A program made the position numbers and the translations under genes. The notes under the pieces are model-generated. The model did not search any database. It was not told the DNA's origin and saw only the letters and a list, made by a program, of their open reading frames with translations. From JAJPHI01 sp035541875 (GTDB lineage: Bacteria; Desulfobacterota; Binatia; Binatales; Binataceae), in contig DATKML010000034.1 in assembly GCA_035541875.1 (NCBI GenBank), forward strand, positions 1 through 64,000: a stretch of 64,000 nucleotides of DNA. Reading direction: 5' to 3'. Shown here piece by piece: positions 34,450 to 43,729 of this stretch (within the stretch, counting starts at the first letter, position 1; the number at the start of each line of letters is the position of its first letter).

Positions 34450-35130
34450 TCAGCGGCTCTCGATTACAGGATACTCCTGCGCGACGAAAATACGCGTGGC
34501 GCTCATATCGAGGAAGACGTCGCCATCAGCCGCCATCGCCTGACCCTCCGGCGAAGCGAACGCCGCTGCCATCGCCTCAGGGCTGTCGAACCAGATATTC
34601 ACGACGCCGTCATACTGAGGCAGCGCGTAGGTATAGGCCTCGTCCACCAGATGCGACTGCACGTAGCGGCGAAAGCCGGGAACCTTATGGCCCATCGCTC
34701 CGTGAACCTCGATCCAGTAACGGCGGAATTCATCGAGCGTCATCCCGGGTTTACGCTTCAGCTGCCAAACCCCTTTGACCATCCCGGGCTTGATGGGGCC
34801 GTCGACAATCACGTGATCGCGCGTCGTCATCCACTCGACGCGGGTGAGATCGATGAAGTTGCGCTCGTCCGCCAGCGCTCCGTCGAGATACTCGCGGCTT
34901 TTGCGCAATTCGTCGAAGGCTTCGAGCGAGTCGAGCAGCACCTCGGCCACTCCATCGTAGGGTGATGCGCTCCCTACGTGGCCCGGAACCGGAATCCGAT
35001 GGCTCTGGACGTAGCGGCGCAACTGTTTGATCCGGGTAACGATCGGGCCATGGGTTTCGCGCCAATAGCGATGGAACTCCGCATCGTCGAGCTTCGCCAA
35101 TCGCGTGATGAAATAATGGATATGAATCAT
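34450..35130 (-). CDS. Two-domain EthD family protein
   Basis: From ATG 35130 the product has 226 residues and contains two copies of the EthD-type dimeric alpha+beta barrel domain. The first has FHRYWRETHGPIV and LRRYVQSHRI; the second has FRRYWIEVHGAMG and FRRYVQSHLV. Each keeps the conserved YW...HG pattern. The duplication lets one chain form the usual dimeric barrel. Members act in degradation of ethers and polyketide-like compounds, but the true substrate is rarely known. It is divergent from the cobalamin-binding gene. Confidence 0.88.
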   Translation of the reverse strand: MIHIHYFITRLAKLDDAEFHRYWRETHGPIVTRIKQLRRYVQSHRIPVPGHVGSASPYDGVAEVLLDSLEAFDELRKSREYLDGALADERNFIDLTRVEWMTTRDHVIVDGPIKPGMVKGVWQLKRKPGMTLDEFRRYWIEVHGAMGHKVPGFRRYVQSHLVDEAYTYALPQYDGVVNIWFDSPEAMAAAFASPEGQAMAADGDVFLDMSATRIFVAQEYPVIESR

Positions 35131-35186
35131 TGCGCCGCCACCTCTGAGCCGATTTATTAGCAAAAGGAGCACGCAGCAGAACAGCA

Positions 35187-36095
35187 ATGCCGACGCATCG
35201 AATTGTCACTCTACTGCCGAGCGCAACCGAGATTGTGTGTGCGCTGGGTTTTGAAGATCAGATTGTCGGGCGATCGCACGAATGCGATTACCCCGCTTCG
35301 ATAAAGCGTCTGCCTCCGCTGACGCAGCCCAAGTTTAATCCCGAAGGTACGAGTGCCGAGATTGATGCGCGCGTGCGAACGATCGTCGGCAATGCTCTCT
35401 CCGTGTATCGAGTCGATGCCGACCTCTTACGAACGCTCCAGCCGGACGTGATCGTTACACAGTCTCAGTGCGAAGTTTGCGCCGTCAGTATGCGGGATGT
35501 GGAAGCGGCGGTCGCCGGTTGGTTGGGCGGAGCGCTACCGAAAATCGTTTCGCTGGCGCCCTACTCGCTCGGCGACGTGCTCAATGACATGGGGCGTGTG
35601 GCGATGGCACTGGGTGTGGGCGCGACCGGTATCGAGATGGTTTCGCAGCTGAATCGCCGCATGGCGGATATCGCGCACGAAGTATCGACTGCAACGCTGC
35701 GGCCACGCGTAGCGTGTATCGAGTGGATCGAGCCGATGATGGCGGCAGGCAATTGGATGCCCGAATTAATCGCGATGGCTCGTGGCGAGAATCTTTTCGG
35801 CGTCGCGGGAGAACACTCGCCCTGGATGAAGTTCGAGGAAATCGTAGCGGCCGATCCCGAGGTAATCATCATCGTGCCCTGCGGCTTCGACATGCAGCGG
35901 ACGATCGAGGAGATGCCCGCGCTCACGTCGCGACCGGAGTGGGGCAACCTGAGTGCCGTCCGGAAGGGCCAAGTGTGCCGTCCGGAAGGGCCAAGTGTAC
36001 ATCGCGGATGGGAATCAGTACTTCAATCGGCCGGGACCGCGAATCGTAGAATCGCTGGAGATTCTGGCCGAGATACTCCATCCGGAGCTGGTTAG
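35187..36095 (+). CDS. Cobalamin-binding, BtuF-like protein, frameshifted near the 3' end
   Basis: The protein resembles periplasmic binding proteins of the cobalamin/iron-siderophore type but has no signal peptide. It begins RIVTLLPSATEIVCALG and has GRSHECDYP, QSQCEVCAVS and ACIEWIEPMMAAGNW. As read, it has 302 residues, but the last 45 or so are out of register because of a 22-bp tandem duplication at 35953-35996. Removing one copy restores a 307-residue chain that continues GQVYIADGNQYFNRPGPR and ends at the TAG at 36130-36132. That end meets the convergent phosphoesterase gene. Either the gene is a recent pseudogene or the duplication is a sequencing or assembly error. Confidence 0.82.
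   Translation: MPTHRIVTLLPSATEIVCALGFEDQIVGRSHECDYPASIKRLPPLTQPKFNPEGTSAEIDARVRTIVGNALSVYRVDADLLRTLQPDVIVTQSQCEVCAVSMRDVEAAVAGWLGGALPKIVSLAPYSLGDVLNDMGRVAMALGVGATGIEMVSQLNRRMADIAHEVSTATLRPRVACIEWIEPMMAAGNWMPELIAMARGENLFGVAGEHSPWMKFEEIVAADPEVIIIVPCGFDMQRTIEEMPALTSRPEWGNLSAVRKGQVCRPEGPSVHRGWESVLQSAGTANRRIAGDSGRDTPSGAG
35953..35996. repeat. 22-bp perfect tandem duplication causing a frameshift
   Basis: Bases 35953-35974 are repeated exactly at 35975-35996, and identity runs two bases further. Since 22 is not a multiple of three, the reading frame of the cobalamin-binding gene changes at this point. The frame after removal of one copy matches the family C-terminus, so the duplication is secondary. 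Confidence 0.95.
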
Positions 36096-36128
36096 CCTCG
36101 GCCACGAAGGCGTCGGGTGGCGGAAGCT

Positions 36129-37091
36129 CTAGGCGGTGGCGCGCAACCGAGCACGCCGTATCCGACGGCCACGCGGCTTTTCCAGCGTCTCTTCTTCAAT
36201 CGCGGCTTCGGCCATCGGGATAAGGCTGAAGCGCGAAATCTCGGGGCGACAATTGATACGGATACGGACCCAGAAAGTCCCCAAGCCCCGATTCGTATAG
36301 ATAAAAAACTCATTGTAGCGATTAAGTCCGGCGGAAAAAGTCGGACCGATTCGCAAAACGGATCGGATAAGCGAGCCGTAGTATGGGATGCGCACCACGC
36401 CACCGTGAGTGTGCCCAGATAGCATCACGCCCGGAGCAAGATGGCGCGTATAGAGCGCGGTGTCGGGGTTGTGCGCGAGAACGATCGAGCAGTCGTCGGG
36501 AGACAAACCGCGAAAAGCTTTCACCGGTTCGGCCCGCCGCGCCCACAAATCGTCGATACCGACGATATTGATCGGCTCTTTTTTAACAGCGATCCGGCGA
36601 TGCTCATTCTGGAGAACTTCGGCCCCGGCACCTCGGAGCGCTTCACTGACGCGAGACGCCGAAGCCCAGTGATCGTGATTACCGAGGATGGCATAGACGC
36701 CGGACTTCGGATTCAGATCTTTCAGCGCGCGGCTGAAATCATCAATATAACGGCGCATCGTGTCGCCGCCGGAAAAATAGTCGCCGGTTAGAAAGACCAA
36801 ATCCGGATGCTGTTGGTTGATGGTCTTAACCGCTTCCTGCAGGCGCGCCAGGTCTTCGTCTCGATCGACGTGGAAGTCGCTAATCTGACACGCAACAACG
36901 CCAGCCAGCGCCGGCGCAAGGCGACGCACGGGAAGCTCCACCGGCACTACGTCGATACGATCGATCGTGCGGCGCCACATCCGATGAAGCGGGCGCAGCG
37001 GAATCGGCGGCTTGCGCGGTCCGGTTGTGCGCTTTTTGAAACGGGGCTTGCGGCGGTCAGGATCCAGGACCCTCAGACTGGCAGTACTCAT
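36129..37091 (-). CDS. Metallophosphoesterase, YkuE/YaeI-like
   Basis: The 320-residue protein has the calcineurin-like motif series: QISDFHVD, LTGDYFSGGD, LGNHDHW, the isolated His in LAHNPD, and SGHTHGG. These bind two metals. A basic, proline-rich N-terminal segment of about 45 residues precedes the domain. No clear membrane helix is seen there, unlike many YaeI proteins. Likely substrates are phosphodiesters such as UDP-glycolipids or nucleotides, but this is a family association only. It lies 12 bases after the HAD gene on the same strand. Confidence 0.9.
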   Translation of the reverse strand: MSTASLRVLDPDRRKPRFKKRTTGPRKPPIPLRPLHRMWRRTIDRIDVVPVELPVRRLAPALAGVVACQISDFHVDRDEDLARLQEAVKTINQQHPDLVFLTGDYFSGGDTMRRYIDDFSRALKDLNPKSGVYAILGNHDHWASASRVSEALRGAGAEVLQNEHRRIAVKKEPINIVGIDDLWARRAEPVKAFRGLSPDDCSIVLAHNPDTALYTRHLAPGVMLSGHTHGGVVRIPYYGSLIRSVLRIGPTFSAGLNRYNEFFIYTNRGLGTFWVRIRINCRPEISRFSLIPMAEAAIEEETLEKPRGRRIRRARLRATA

Positions 37092-37103
37092 CGCGGTGAT
37101 AGT

Positions 37104-37811
37104 TTAGAACAGTCGGGGGAGATGTGGGAAGCTAGCTAATACAACAATACGCTCATCGGGCAATAATTCTTCGTGTTCGAGCTCCCAAGTGTGCGGATGC
37201 GGCACGTAGACAGCGCCGCGCAGACCGGCCTGAATCGCCGGATTGATGTCGGATCGCGGGCTGTTGCCGATCATCACCGTATGCGCCGGATCGAGCGCGG
37301 CCTGTGCCACCAGTCGCCGATACGCCGCGACATCTTTCTCCAGCGGCACCCCGACGCGAGCGAAGAAATCGCGCAAGCCCGATCGTTCGAGCTTTCTTAG
37401 CTGCTCAGCCGGCTGACCTTTCGTGAACAGCAGCAAGCGATGGCGCTGGGCGAGTTCCGCGAGCGTCTCCTCGACGCCCGGCAGCAGCTCGCAGTGGCGT
37501 TCGAGCAGCCGCTCACCAATCGAGTCGACCACCGGGCGCACTTCATCGTGGAGATCGGGATGAAGGATATCTTCAACGACACGATGCAAGGCCATCACGT
37601 AGGGTCGCCGTCCGTAGCCGACCTCTTCGATAATCGCGAGTTCGTGCGTGCGAATCGCAGCATGTACGACCGAATGGTCGTTGAGCCCGGCGCGCCCCAG
37701 CGTTTCGAGAAACTCGCTTTGCGCTTCCAGGAAGTGAATATTCGAATCCCAAAGGGTGTCGTCGGCGTCGAAAATCAGGTTCAAACTGACGCCATCTTTT
37801 TCCGCAGCCAT
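37104..37811 (-). CDS. HAD-superfamily hydrolase
   Basis: From ATG 37811 the product has 235 residues. HAD motif I is LIFDADDTLWD (nucleophile Asp15, acid Asp17), motif II is LLLFTKGQ, a lysine lies in the LEKDVAAYRR region, and motif IV is MIGNSPRSDINPA. A four-helix cap inserted after motif I makes it a C1-type phosphatase or dehalogenase-like enzyme. The reading frame stays open to a GTG at 37853 adjoining the ABC ATPase stop, but ATG 37811 matches the fold better. It is probably part of the transporter operon. Confidence 0.88.
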   Translation of the reverse strand: MAAEKDGVSLNLIFDADDTLWDSNIHFLEAQSEFLETLGRAGLNDHSVVHAAIRTHELAIIEEVGYGRRPYVMALHRVVEDILHPDLHDEVRPVVDSIGERLLERHCELLPGVEETLAELAQRHRLLLFTKGQPAEQLRKLERSGLRDFFARVGVPLEKDVAAYRRLVAQAALDPAHTVMIGNSPRSDINPAIQAGLRGAVYVPHPHTWELEHEELLPDERIVVLASFPHLPRLF

Positions 37812-37853
37812 CGGTGATCCAGCATACCTTGCTATCGGCAAGGGGAAGAACAC

Positions 37854-38639
37854 CTACGCCGGATAAACCACCAACGAGCCCGTCGCAGGGCTGATACCCA
37901 CCTGTAGCTCCACCTCGTAAACGTCGCGTAGGCGATCGGCCGTAAAGACTTCCTGCGGGGTTCCATAGCCAGCCGGAGCACCGTCCTTGAGTATGAGCAC
38001 GCGATCGGCATACGCCGCGGCGGCATTAAGATCGTGGAGCGTGGCGATTACGGTGAGACCGCGTTCGCTCCGCAATTTTTGGAACGCAGCAAAAATCTCG
38101 GTGACGTGACGCAGATCAAGGAAAGCGGTTGGCTCATCGAGGAGGATAACGCGCGGCTCCTGCGCCATCGCGCGCGCAAGAAAGACCCGCTTGCGCTCGC
38201 CGCCGGAAAGTTCCTGGATGGGCCGCGCCGCGAGCTGAGTTAAATCGAAGAACCGCAACACTTCGCGCGCCAGAGCAAGATCGTGTGGCGTCTCCAGATG
38301 AAACGGTCCCAGGTGGGGCGCGCGCCCCATCAACACGATCTCAAGGACCGAGAACTGAAAGGCGACGGCATTCTCCTGCGCGACCGTCGCCAAGAAGCGC
38401 GCCACCGCTCGACGATCGTACGAAGATAGTGCTCGCCCGAATAGTTCGATCGCGCCCTCACGCGGCTTGAGTGCTCCGCTCAAGGCTCGGAGCAGCGTCG
38501 ATTTCCCGGCGCCGTTGGGACCGACAATCGCGAGCATCTCCCCGGGACGAACTTCTAGCGAGATATCCCGCAGAACGACGCGGTCACCGTAACCGGCGAC
38601 GAGGTTCGTAGCCTTGATAGCTGGGCTTGAGGATCTCAC
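37854..38639 (-). CDS. ABC transporter ATPase, BtuD/FecE/HmuV type
   Basis: The 261-residue protein carries Walker A GPNGAGKS (40-47), the Q-loop in ATVAQENAV, the signature LSGGERKRVFLARAMAQ, Walker B VILLDEPTAFLD and the H-loop ATLHDLN. It powers uptake of a corrin, heme or iron-siderophore complex. It overlaps the permease gene by four bases. With the permease and binding protein it forms a complete importer. Cobalamin is the favoured substrate because a second B12-type binding protein lies 2 kb away, but heme or siderophore is possible. Confidence 0.93.
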   Translation of the reverse strand: MRSSSPAIKATNLVAGYGDRVVLRDISLEVRPGEMLAIVGPNGAGKSTLLRALSGALKPREGAIELFGRALSSYDRRAVARFLATVAQENAVAFQFSVLEIVLMGRAPHLGPFHLETPHDLALAREVLRFFDLTQLAARPIQELSGGERKRVFLARAMAQEPRVILLDEPTAFLDLRHVTEIFAAFQKLRSERGLTVIATLHDLNAAAAYADRVLILKDGAPAGYGTPQEVFTADRLRDVYEVELQVGISPATGSLVVYPA

Positions 38640-39721
38640 AGTCCGAGCGATTTCCGCCCTTCGCGCCGCAGCACGTAAATGAAAAAAGGGCCCCCGCAGA
38701 GCGCGGTTATCGCGCCGACGGGAAGCTCCGACGGTGCAATAGCAGTGCGGGCCACAAGATCAGCCGTCACGGTGAACGCGGCGCCACCGAGAATCGAGGC
38801 TGGGAGCAGCAGTCGATGATCGGGACCGATCACGATCCGCAGGACGTGCGGGACGATTAAGCCAACGAACGTGATAATCCCGCTGACCGAGACCGCAGCG
38901 CCGATCATAATCGAGGTGACGACGAAGATGGTTCGGCGCACCGCATCGACTTCGACACCGAGTTCCGCTGCCTCGTCGTCGCCGAGACTCATCAGATTCA
39001 TGTCGCGGGCTCGAGCCAGCAGGAAGGCGGACCCTGCGATGCCACAGAGCGCAACGATAGCGACCTCGCGAAAAGTCGGCGCTTCGAAACTGCCCATCAG
39101 CCAGAACAGGATGCTGTGGGTGAAATAAAAATTGACGATGCTGTTGATCAGCATAATTGCTGCGCCCCAAAAGGCGTTGAAGATCACACCAACGAGTAAC
39201 AGCGTGAAGGGTTCCAGTCGGCCGCCGAGTTGCGCGAGCCGATAAACCGCCCACGTCGAGACCAACGAAGCCGCAAACGCAGCGATCGGAACGATCGAGT
39301 CGACGGCGGCAAGACGCGAGAAAAGCACCATCGCGATAATTGCGCCGAAGGCTCCTCCACCGGAAATACCGAGTATCCCGCCCTCCGCCAGCGGATTTCG
39401 CACGAGCGCCTGCAGCGCTACGCCCACCCCGGCGAGCACCGCCCCGACCATCGCCCCCATCAGCACGCGCGGCAGCCGCACTCCCATGAGAATCGCATGA
39501 TCGGGGCTGGTCGCTTCCGCAAACGCGCGCCAGAGACTGATATGCACGGTGCCGAAGGCGGTCGCGATGATCGCGATCGCGACCGTCCCTGCGGCAAGGA
39601 TCACGAGCGTCGTCACCATCCTGGTCCGCGTCAGTGGCGCACCAACGTGGGCTGCCGGATCGCTGGCGGCTTCCGATAAGAAGCGCTCCTTCTCGATCGA
39701 TGGGGCTGAGCCTTCGCTCAT
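38636..39721 (-). CDS. ABC transporter permease, FecCD/BtuC family
   Basis: This 361-residue polytopic protein has about ten membrane helices and the FecCD hallmarks LWRAF...RLPRVLMGAMVGAVLAGVG, QALVRNPLAEGGILGISGGGAFGA and the late loop GIITFVGLIVPHVLRIVIGPDHR. Its N-terminal 35 residues are a hydrophilic extension. Start and stop overlap neighbouring genes on both sides (ATGA), giving a tight binding protein - permease - ATPase operon. Confidence 0.94.
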   Translation of the reverse strand: MSEGSAPSIEKERFLSEAASDPAAHVGAPLTRTRMVTTLVILAAGTVAIAIIATAFGTVHISLWRAFAEATSPDHAILMGVRLPRVLMGAMVGAVLAGVGVALQALVRNPLAEGGILGISGGGAFGAIIAMVLFSRLAAVDSIVPIAAFAASLVSTWAVYRLAQLGGRLEPFTLLLVGVIFNAFWGAAIMLINSIVNFYFTHSILFWLMGSFEAPTFREVAIVALCGIAGSAFLLARARDMNLMSLGDDEAAELGVEVDAVRRTIFVVTSIMIGAAVSVSGIITFVGLIVPHVLRIVIGPDHRLLLPASILGGAAFTVTADLVARTAIAPSELPVGAITALCGGPFFIYVLRREGRKSLGL

Positions 39722-40590
39722 TGCGGGCCCTCCGTCGCCGGATGCTCGTGGTACGCCTCCGGATGAATCCGATGCGCAAGAAACTCGAGGGTCAATCCGA
39801 TTCGAGGCCCCGGATGAAGCGTCGGATCTTCCGGGTAGCCAAACACCCGATGGTTTGCGACAGCAGGAATCGACGGATAGCTATCCCAGAAATGGCTCGG
39901 CGTCGCGGGATCATCACCCATCTGCCCATCGAGGATAACGTCCGGGCGCGTCGCGACGATATATTCGAGACTCAAGCGGGGCCATCCTTGATTGGCACTC
40001 GCCGCGATATTATCCGCGTGCGCCAAGGCTAGAAGTTCGTCGAGAAAATTGGGTCGCCCCACCGCGACCATCGGTTGGTGGCCTACAACCATCAGGACCG
40101 ATCGCGAGGGTTCGGCTTTCATCCGGGCCGCGACCGACTGCAGGTGATCGTTAAGCGAAGCCGCAAGCTTTCGCGCCACATCCGGCTTACCGACACCCTC
40201 ACCGACGGCAACGATGCTGCGTTCGATAGCCTCGACCGAGGCGTCATCGACCATCAGAAGGGCGATCCCCATCGCGCGGAGCGCACGAAATTCGCGCAGA
40301 TCCGATACGGTCGAAAGCCCGATTACCAACGTTGGTTGCAAAGCTACGATCGCTTCAATATTCGGCGTGATGAAGGTTCCGACTCGCGGCAGCTTTAGCA
40401 CTGCCGGCGGATAGTCGCAGTATTGCGATACCCCTACGACTTCCTCTCCAACGCCCAAGGCGAATAAAGTCTCAGTGACCGACGGTGCCAAGGAGACGAT
40501 ACGCGCAGGACGATCGGGCGGCGTAACCGAAGTTCGGCCACAACCGAAACCGGACACCGCCAGCAGCAATGCGATCGCGAACCATCCCAT
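39718..40590 (-). CDS. ABC transporter substrate-binding protein, BtuF-like lipoprotein
   Basis: From ATG 40590 the product is 290 residues with a short hydrophobic signal MGWFAIALLLAVSGFGC. Cys17 may be lipidated, though the lipobox is imperfect. The helical-backbone metal receptor fold is marked by RIVSLAPSVTETLFALG and VGVSQYCDYP, IEAIVALQPTLVIG, and VVGHQPMVAVG. It delivers a corrin or iron complex to the permease encoded next. In-frame upstream codons reach 40668, but that would crowd the divergent ETF gene at 40695. No cobalamin riboswitch fits in the short gap. Confidence 0.88.
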   Translation of the reverse strand: MGWFAIALLLAVSGFGCGRTSVTPPDRPARIVSLAPSVTETLFALGVGEEVVGVSQYCDYPPAVLKLPRVGTFITPNIEAIVALQPTLVIGLSTVSDLREFRALRAMGIALLMVDDASVEAIERSIVAVGEGVGKPDVARKLAASLNDHLQSVAARMKAEPSRSVLMVVGHQPMVAVGRPNFLDELLALAHADNIAASANQGWPRLSLEYIVATRPDVILDGQMGDDPATPSHFWDSYPSIPAVANHRVFGYPEDPTLHPGPRIGLTLEFLAHRIHPEAYHEHPATEGPQ

Positions 40591-40694
40591 TTGGGGAGGG
40601 TATAAGATCGGCGCGGCCCGAGTAAGCGAAGTCGGCGCATGGTGATTTGCATCGATCGGCATGGTCAATTACTTAAATCGGCGAGGTAATAGCG

Positions 40695-42521
40695 GTGCTC
40701 AAGATTGCCGTTTGCATTAAGCAGATTCCATTGATCGAAGATGCCAACTTCGATCCTGTCACTAAAACGATCAAGCGCGACGGCGTCAATGTGATGAGCG
40801 CCTACGACCTGCGCGGCATCGCGGAGGCGATGGAGCTCAAGAAGCAGCTCGGCGCAGAAACCACGGCGATCACGATGGGGCCGCCGCAGGCGCGCGAAGT
40901 CCTGATCGATGCGCTCGCGATGGGAATCGACAACGCCGTGCATCTCGAAGATCGCGCCTTCGCCGGATCTGACACGCTGGCCACCGCACGGGCCCTCGCA
41001 CTCTATCTCAAACGCGGCAATTACGATCTGATCCTGCTCGGCAAATACTCCCTCGACGCCGAGACCGGCCAGGTGGGTCCCGAAATAGCCGAGATACTCG
41101 GAGTGGCGCAGGTCACTGGGGTGCGCAAACTCAAGATTGAAGGCAAGACGCTAATCGCCGAGCGCGAGAGCGAAGAGGGTCACGACGAAGTCGAATGCCA
41201 GATGCCGGCGCTGCTGACCTGCGCGGAACGGCTGATCAATCCGCTCAAGATGGCGCCCGGATCGCGCGAAGCTGCGATGAGCCGACCCATCACTTCAGTG
41301 CACGCAGCCGAACTGCATAGCGATGCGGGCCAGTTCGGCGCTGCTGGGTCTCCGACCTGGGTCCGGGGCGTGCAAGCGCAAGAAGCGCATAAGATTGAAT
41401 GCCAGATGGTCGATGCGAGCGATCCCGAAGTAGCGATCGAACGCGTGATGCAGATGCTCGAAGCGCGCGGTGCGCTGAAGGCGCGCGTGCACAATCGCCG
41501 CCCGGTAACATCCCAAATCCGCAAGTCCGTGGCCGGCAAGGATATCTGCGTCGTGGTCGAGACTGACCTCGAAGGCAAAGTCACGCTCGGCACGCTCGAA
41601 CTGCTGTCGGCCTGTGACGCGCTCGCAAGCAAGTTGGGCGGCGCGATCCTCGCGGTCGGGCTCTCCCAGACGATAGCTAAGCACGCGGGCTTGATCGCGA
41701 GCTACGGCGCTGATGCGATTGTCGTACTCGACAATCCGGCGCTTGAACCCTATTCGCCCGATACGGCGGCTCAGGCGGTGGCTCAGTTCGTAAGCGAGCG
41801 TAAGCCGTGGGGCCTATTCCTCACCGCAAGCGAACGCGGTCGCGATTGGGGCCCGCGTCTCGCGGCGCGGCTCAACCTGGGCCTCACCGGTGATGCGGTC
41901 GGTTTGGAGCTGGATGCCGAAAATCGATTGGTCGCCCTCAAACCTGCTTTCGGCGGCAACATTATTGCGCCAATCATCTCGAAGACCTTCCCCCAGATGG
42001 CCACGGTGCGTCAGGGCGTGCTGGAACTCGTGAATCCGAATCCCGATCGCAAGGTGGCGGTCGAGACGATGCGCGTGAACGTGAGCGCTCCTCTCACCAA
42101 ACTGGTCCGCGAGCACTCGAACGTCGATCACACCATCGCGCCGCTCGACGGTGCCGAGGTAATCGTCGGCGTCGGGATGGGTATTGGGGGCCCCGAAGGT
42201 GTTGCGAAGGCCAAGGAACTGGCCCAGGTACTCAATGCCGGGATGTGCGCGTCGCGCCGTGTAACCGACAAGGGCTGGATGCCCCGTCAGTTGCAGGTAG
42301 GCCTGACCGGCAAGGCGATCGGGCCCAGGCTCTATTTCTCGATCGGCCTGCGCGGAGCCCCGAATCATACGGTGAGCATCAAGCGGTCGGAGACCATCGT
42401 CGCAATCAACAACGATCCCGATGCGACCTGTTTTGAACTCGCGCATATCGGTCTCGTCGGCGATTGGCAGCCGCTCACGCAGGCGCTGATCGACGCGTTC
42501 CGGCGCCGTCAGGCTGCATAG
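40695..42521 (+). CDS. Fused electron transfer flavoprotein (EtfB-EtfA single chain)
   Basis: One 608-residue chain holds both ETF subunits. Residues 1-255 are the beta subunit (VCIKQIP, GPPQAREVLIDALAMGIDNAVHL, LLGKYSLDAETGQVGPEIAEIL, PALLTCAERLINPLKM). A linker follows (about 255-280). The rest is the alpha subunit with the C-terminal FAD domain (GLTGKAIGPRLYFSIGLRGAPNH and IVAINNDPDATCFELAHIGLVGD, from about residue 533). ETF carries electrons from acyl-CoA dehydrogenases to the quinone pool. The GTG start follows GAGG at good distance. The intact FAD motifs argue for function. Confidence 0.92.
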   Translation: MLKIAVCIKQIPLIEDANFDPVTKTIKRDGVNVMSAYDLRGIAEAMELKKQLGAETTAITMGPPQAREVLIDALAMGIDNAVHLEDRAFAGSDTLATARALALYLKRGNYDLILLGKYSLDAETGQVGPEIAEILGVAQVTGVRKLKIEGKTLIAERESEEGHDEVECQMPALLTCAERLINPLKMAPGSREAAMSRPITSVHAAELHSDAGQFGAAGSPTWVRGVQAQEAHKIECQMVDASDPEVAIERVMQMLEARGALKARVHNRRPVTSQIRKSVAGKDICVVVETDLEGKVTLGTLELLSACDALASKLGGAILAVGLSQTIAKHAGLIASYGADAIVVLDNPALEPYSPDTAAQAVAQFVSERKPWGLFLTASERGRDWGPRLAARLNLGLTGDAVGLELDAENRLVALKPAFGGNIIAPIISKTFPQMATVRQGVLELVNPNPDRKVAVETMRVNVSAPLTKLVREHSNVDHTIAPLDGAEVIVGVGMGIGGPEGVAKAKELAQVLNAGMCASRRVTDKGWMPRQLQVGLTGKAIGPRLYFSIGLRGAPNHTVSIKRSETIVAINNDPDATCFELAHIGLVGDWQPLTQALIDAFRRRQAA

Positions 42522-42594
42522 GTAAGATTCGGCGCGATTTGCCGCGAGCAACCTGCTGGGTTATCGTGCGCGAAAACCCGCGGGGAGGTTAGTT

Positions 42595-43446
42595 ATGAAG
42601 ACTTGGCAAATCGGCGATGTGAAAATCACGCGCCTGCAGGAACAGGAACCGGTATGGCCGGGCACGATGATCACGGCGAATGCGACCGGTGAGAACGCCC
42701 TGCGCGAGGGTGAGTGGCTCAAGCCCTTCATCGATGAGAAGGGCCGCATCAAGCTGAGCATCCATTCTTTGTTGCTCGAATCGGAAGGCCGCAAGATTAT
42801 CGTTGACACCTGCGTCGGCAACGGCAAATCGCGACCCGGCTTCAAGGATTGGAATAATCTCCAGTTGCCTTTCCTGAAGGATTTCGAGAAGTCCTTCTCA
42901 CGCGATTCCATCGATATGGTCGTCTGCACCCATCTGCATCTGGATCACGTCGGCTGGAACACCGTGATGGAGAACGGTAAGTGGGTTCCGACCTTCCCCA
43001 AGGCTACCTACATGATGACGAAGCCGGAGTGGGACCACTGGTCGAAGTACGATGGCAGCGCCGATTTCAAAAACCCCATCGATGATTCAGTGCGGCCGGT
43101 AATCGACGCCAAGCTGGCCCAGCTGGTCGAACCGAACCATCGCCTGACCGGCGAAGTCTGGCTCGAATCGACGCCAGGTCATACGCCGGGACACACTAGC
43201 GTGCGTATCTCCTCGCGCGGCGAGAGCGCGGTTATCACCGGCGATATGATCCATCATCCGATTCAGGTGGCTCATCCGGATTGGATCTGCGAGTTCGATT
43301 TCAACCCGCAAGAAGCATCGGATACGCGCACGAAGTTCGTCGAGCGTTACTGCGACCAGCCGGTGCAGGTTTTCGGGACCCACTTTGCGGGATCGACATG
43401 CGGCCATATCGCGCGTCGCAGCGGAGCTTTTCGCTTCGAGGGATAA
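42595..43446 (+). CDS. MBL-fold metallohydrolase
   Basis: The 283-residue protein has the metallo-beta-lactamase motif CTHLHLDHVGWN (His113, His115, Asp117, His118), a third His region in ESTPGHTPGHTSV, Asp in VITGDMIHHP and a terminal GTHFAG. Two metals, usually zinc or iron, should be bound. The sequence resembles broad lactonase or hydrolase members rather than beta-lactamases. GGGGAGG lies before the ATG. The substrate is unknown. Confidence 0.92.
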   Translation: MKTWQIGDVKITRLQEQEPVWPGTMITANATGENALREGEWLKPFIDEKGRIKLSIHSLLLESEGRKIIVDTCVGNGKSRPGFKDWNNLQLPFLKDFEKSFSRDSIDMVVCTHLHLDHVGWNTVMENGKWVPTFPKATYMMTKPEWDHWSKYDGSADFKNPIDDSVRPVIDAKLAQLVEPNHRLTGEVWLESTPGHTPGHTSVRISSRGESAVITGDMIHHPIQVAHPDWICEFDFNPQEASDTRTKFVERYCDQPVQVFGTHFAGSTCGHIARRSGAFRFEG

Positions 43447-43499
43447 CTTTTGCCGGTTGAGATAGCGCTGGGCATGTTCGCCTTGATTAGGACTAACCG

Positions 43500-43664
43500 A
43501 TGATCGGGGCGATGGTCATCTACGGGCTCTTTGCAGCCCTGATGATCCTTATTGTCGTAGCGGTGCTGATCGGTGCCGCAGTCTCGGCAATCAGAAAACG
43601 CCTAAGGCGCGGTAAGAAAACCCATCAGGTCGAGGATCGGTCGGACCAGAGACCCGAGCGTTAG
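43500..43664 (+). CDS. Small single-span membrane protein, 54 residues
   Basis: This short ORF encodes one long hydrophobic helix (residues 3-30, MVIYGLFAALMILIVVAVLI and on) followed by a basic segment RKRLRRGKK and a charged tail. That is the topology of an inner-membrane anchor with a cytosolic C-terminus. AGGA lies eight bases before the ATG. It stands between the MBL and SnoaL genes. No family is recognised. Confidence 0.5.
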   Translation: MIGAMVIYGLFAALMILIVVAVLIGAAVSAIRKRLRRGKKTHQVEDRSDQRPER

Positions 43665-43729
43665 CGTTTGCCTATCAAAGATGTTCGGCAGTAATTTGCG
43701 ATTATCTGAAAATAAAAGGAGCTCTTTTC

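Noticed and set aside
40591..40694. Possible cobalamin riboswitch before the BtuFCD-like operon
   Set aside because: Only about 100 bases separate the divergent starts, too short for a full aptamer, and no B12-box-like sequence was seen.
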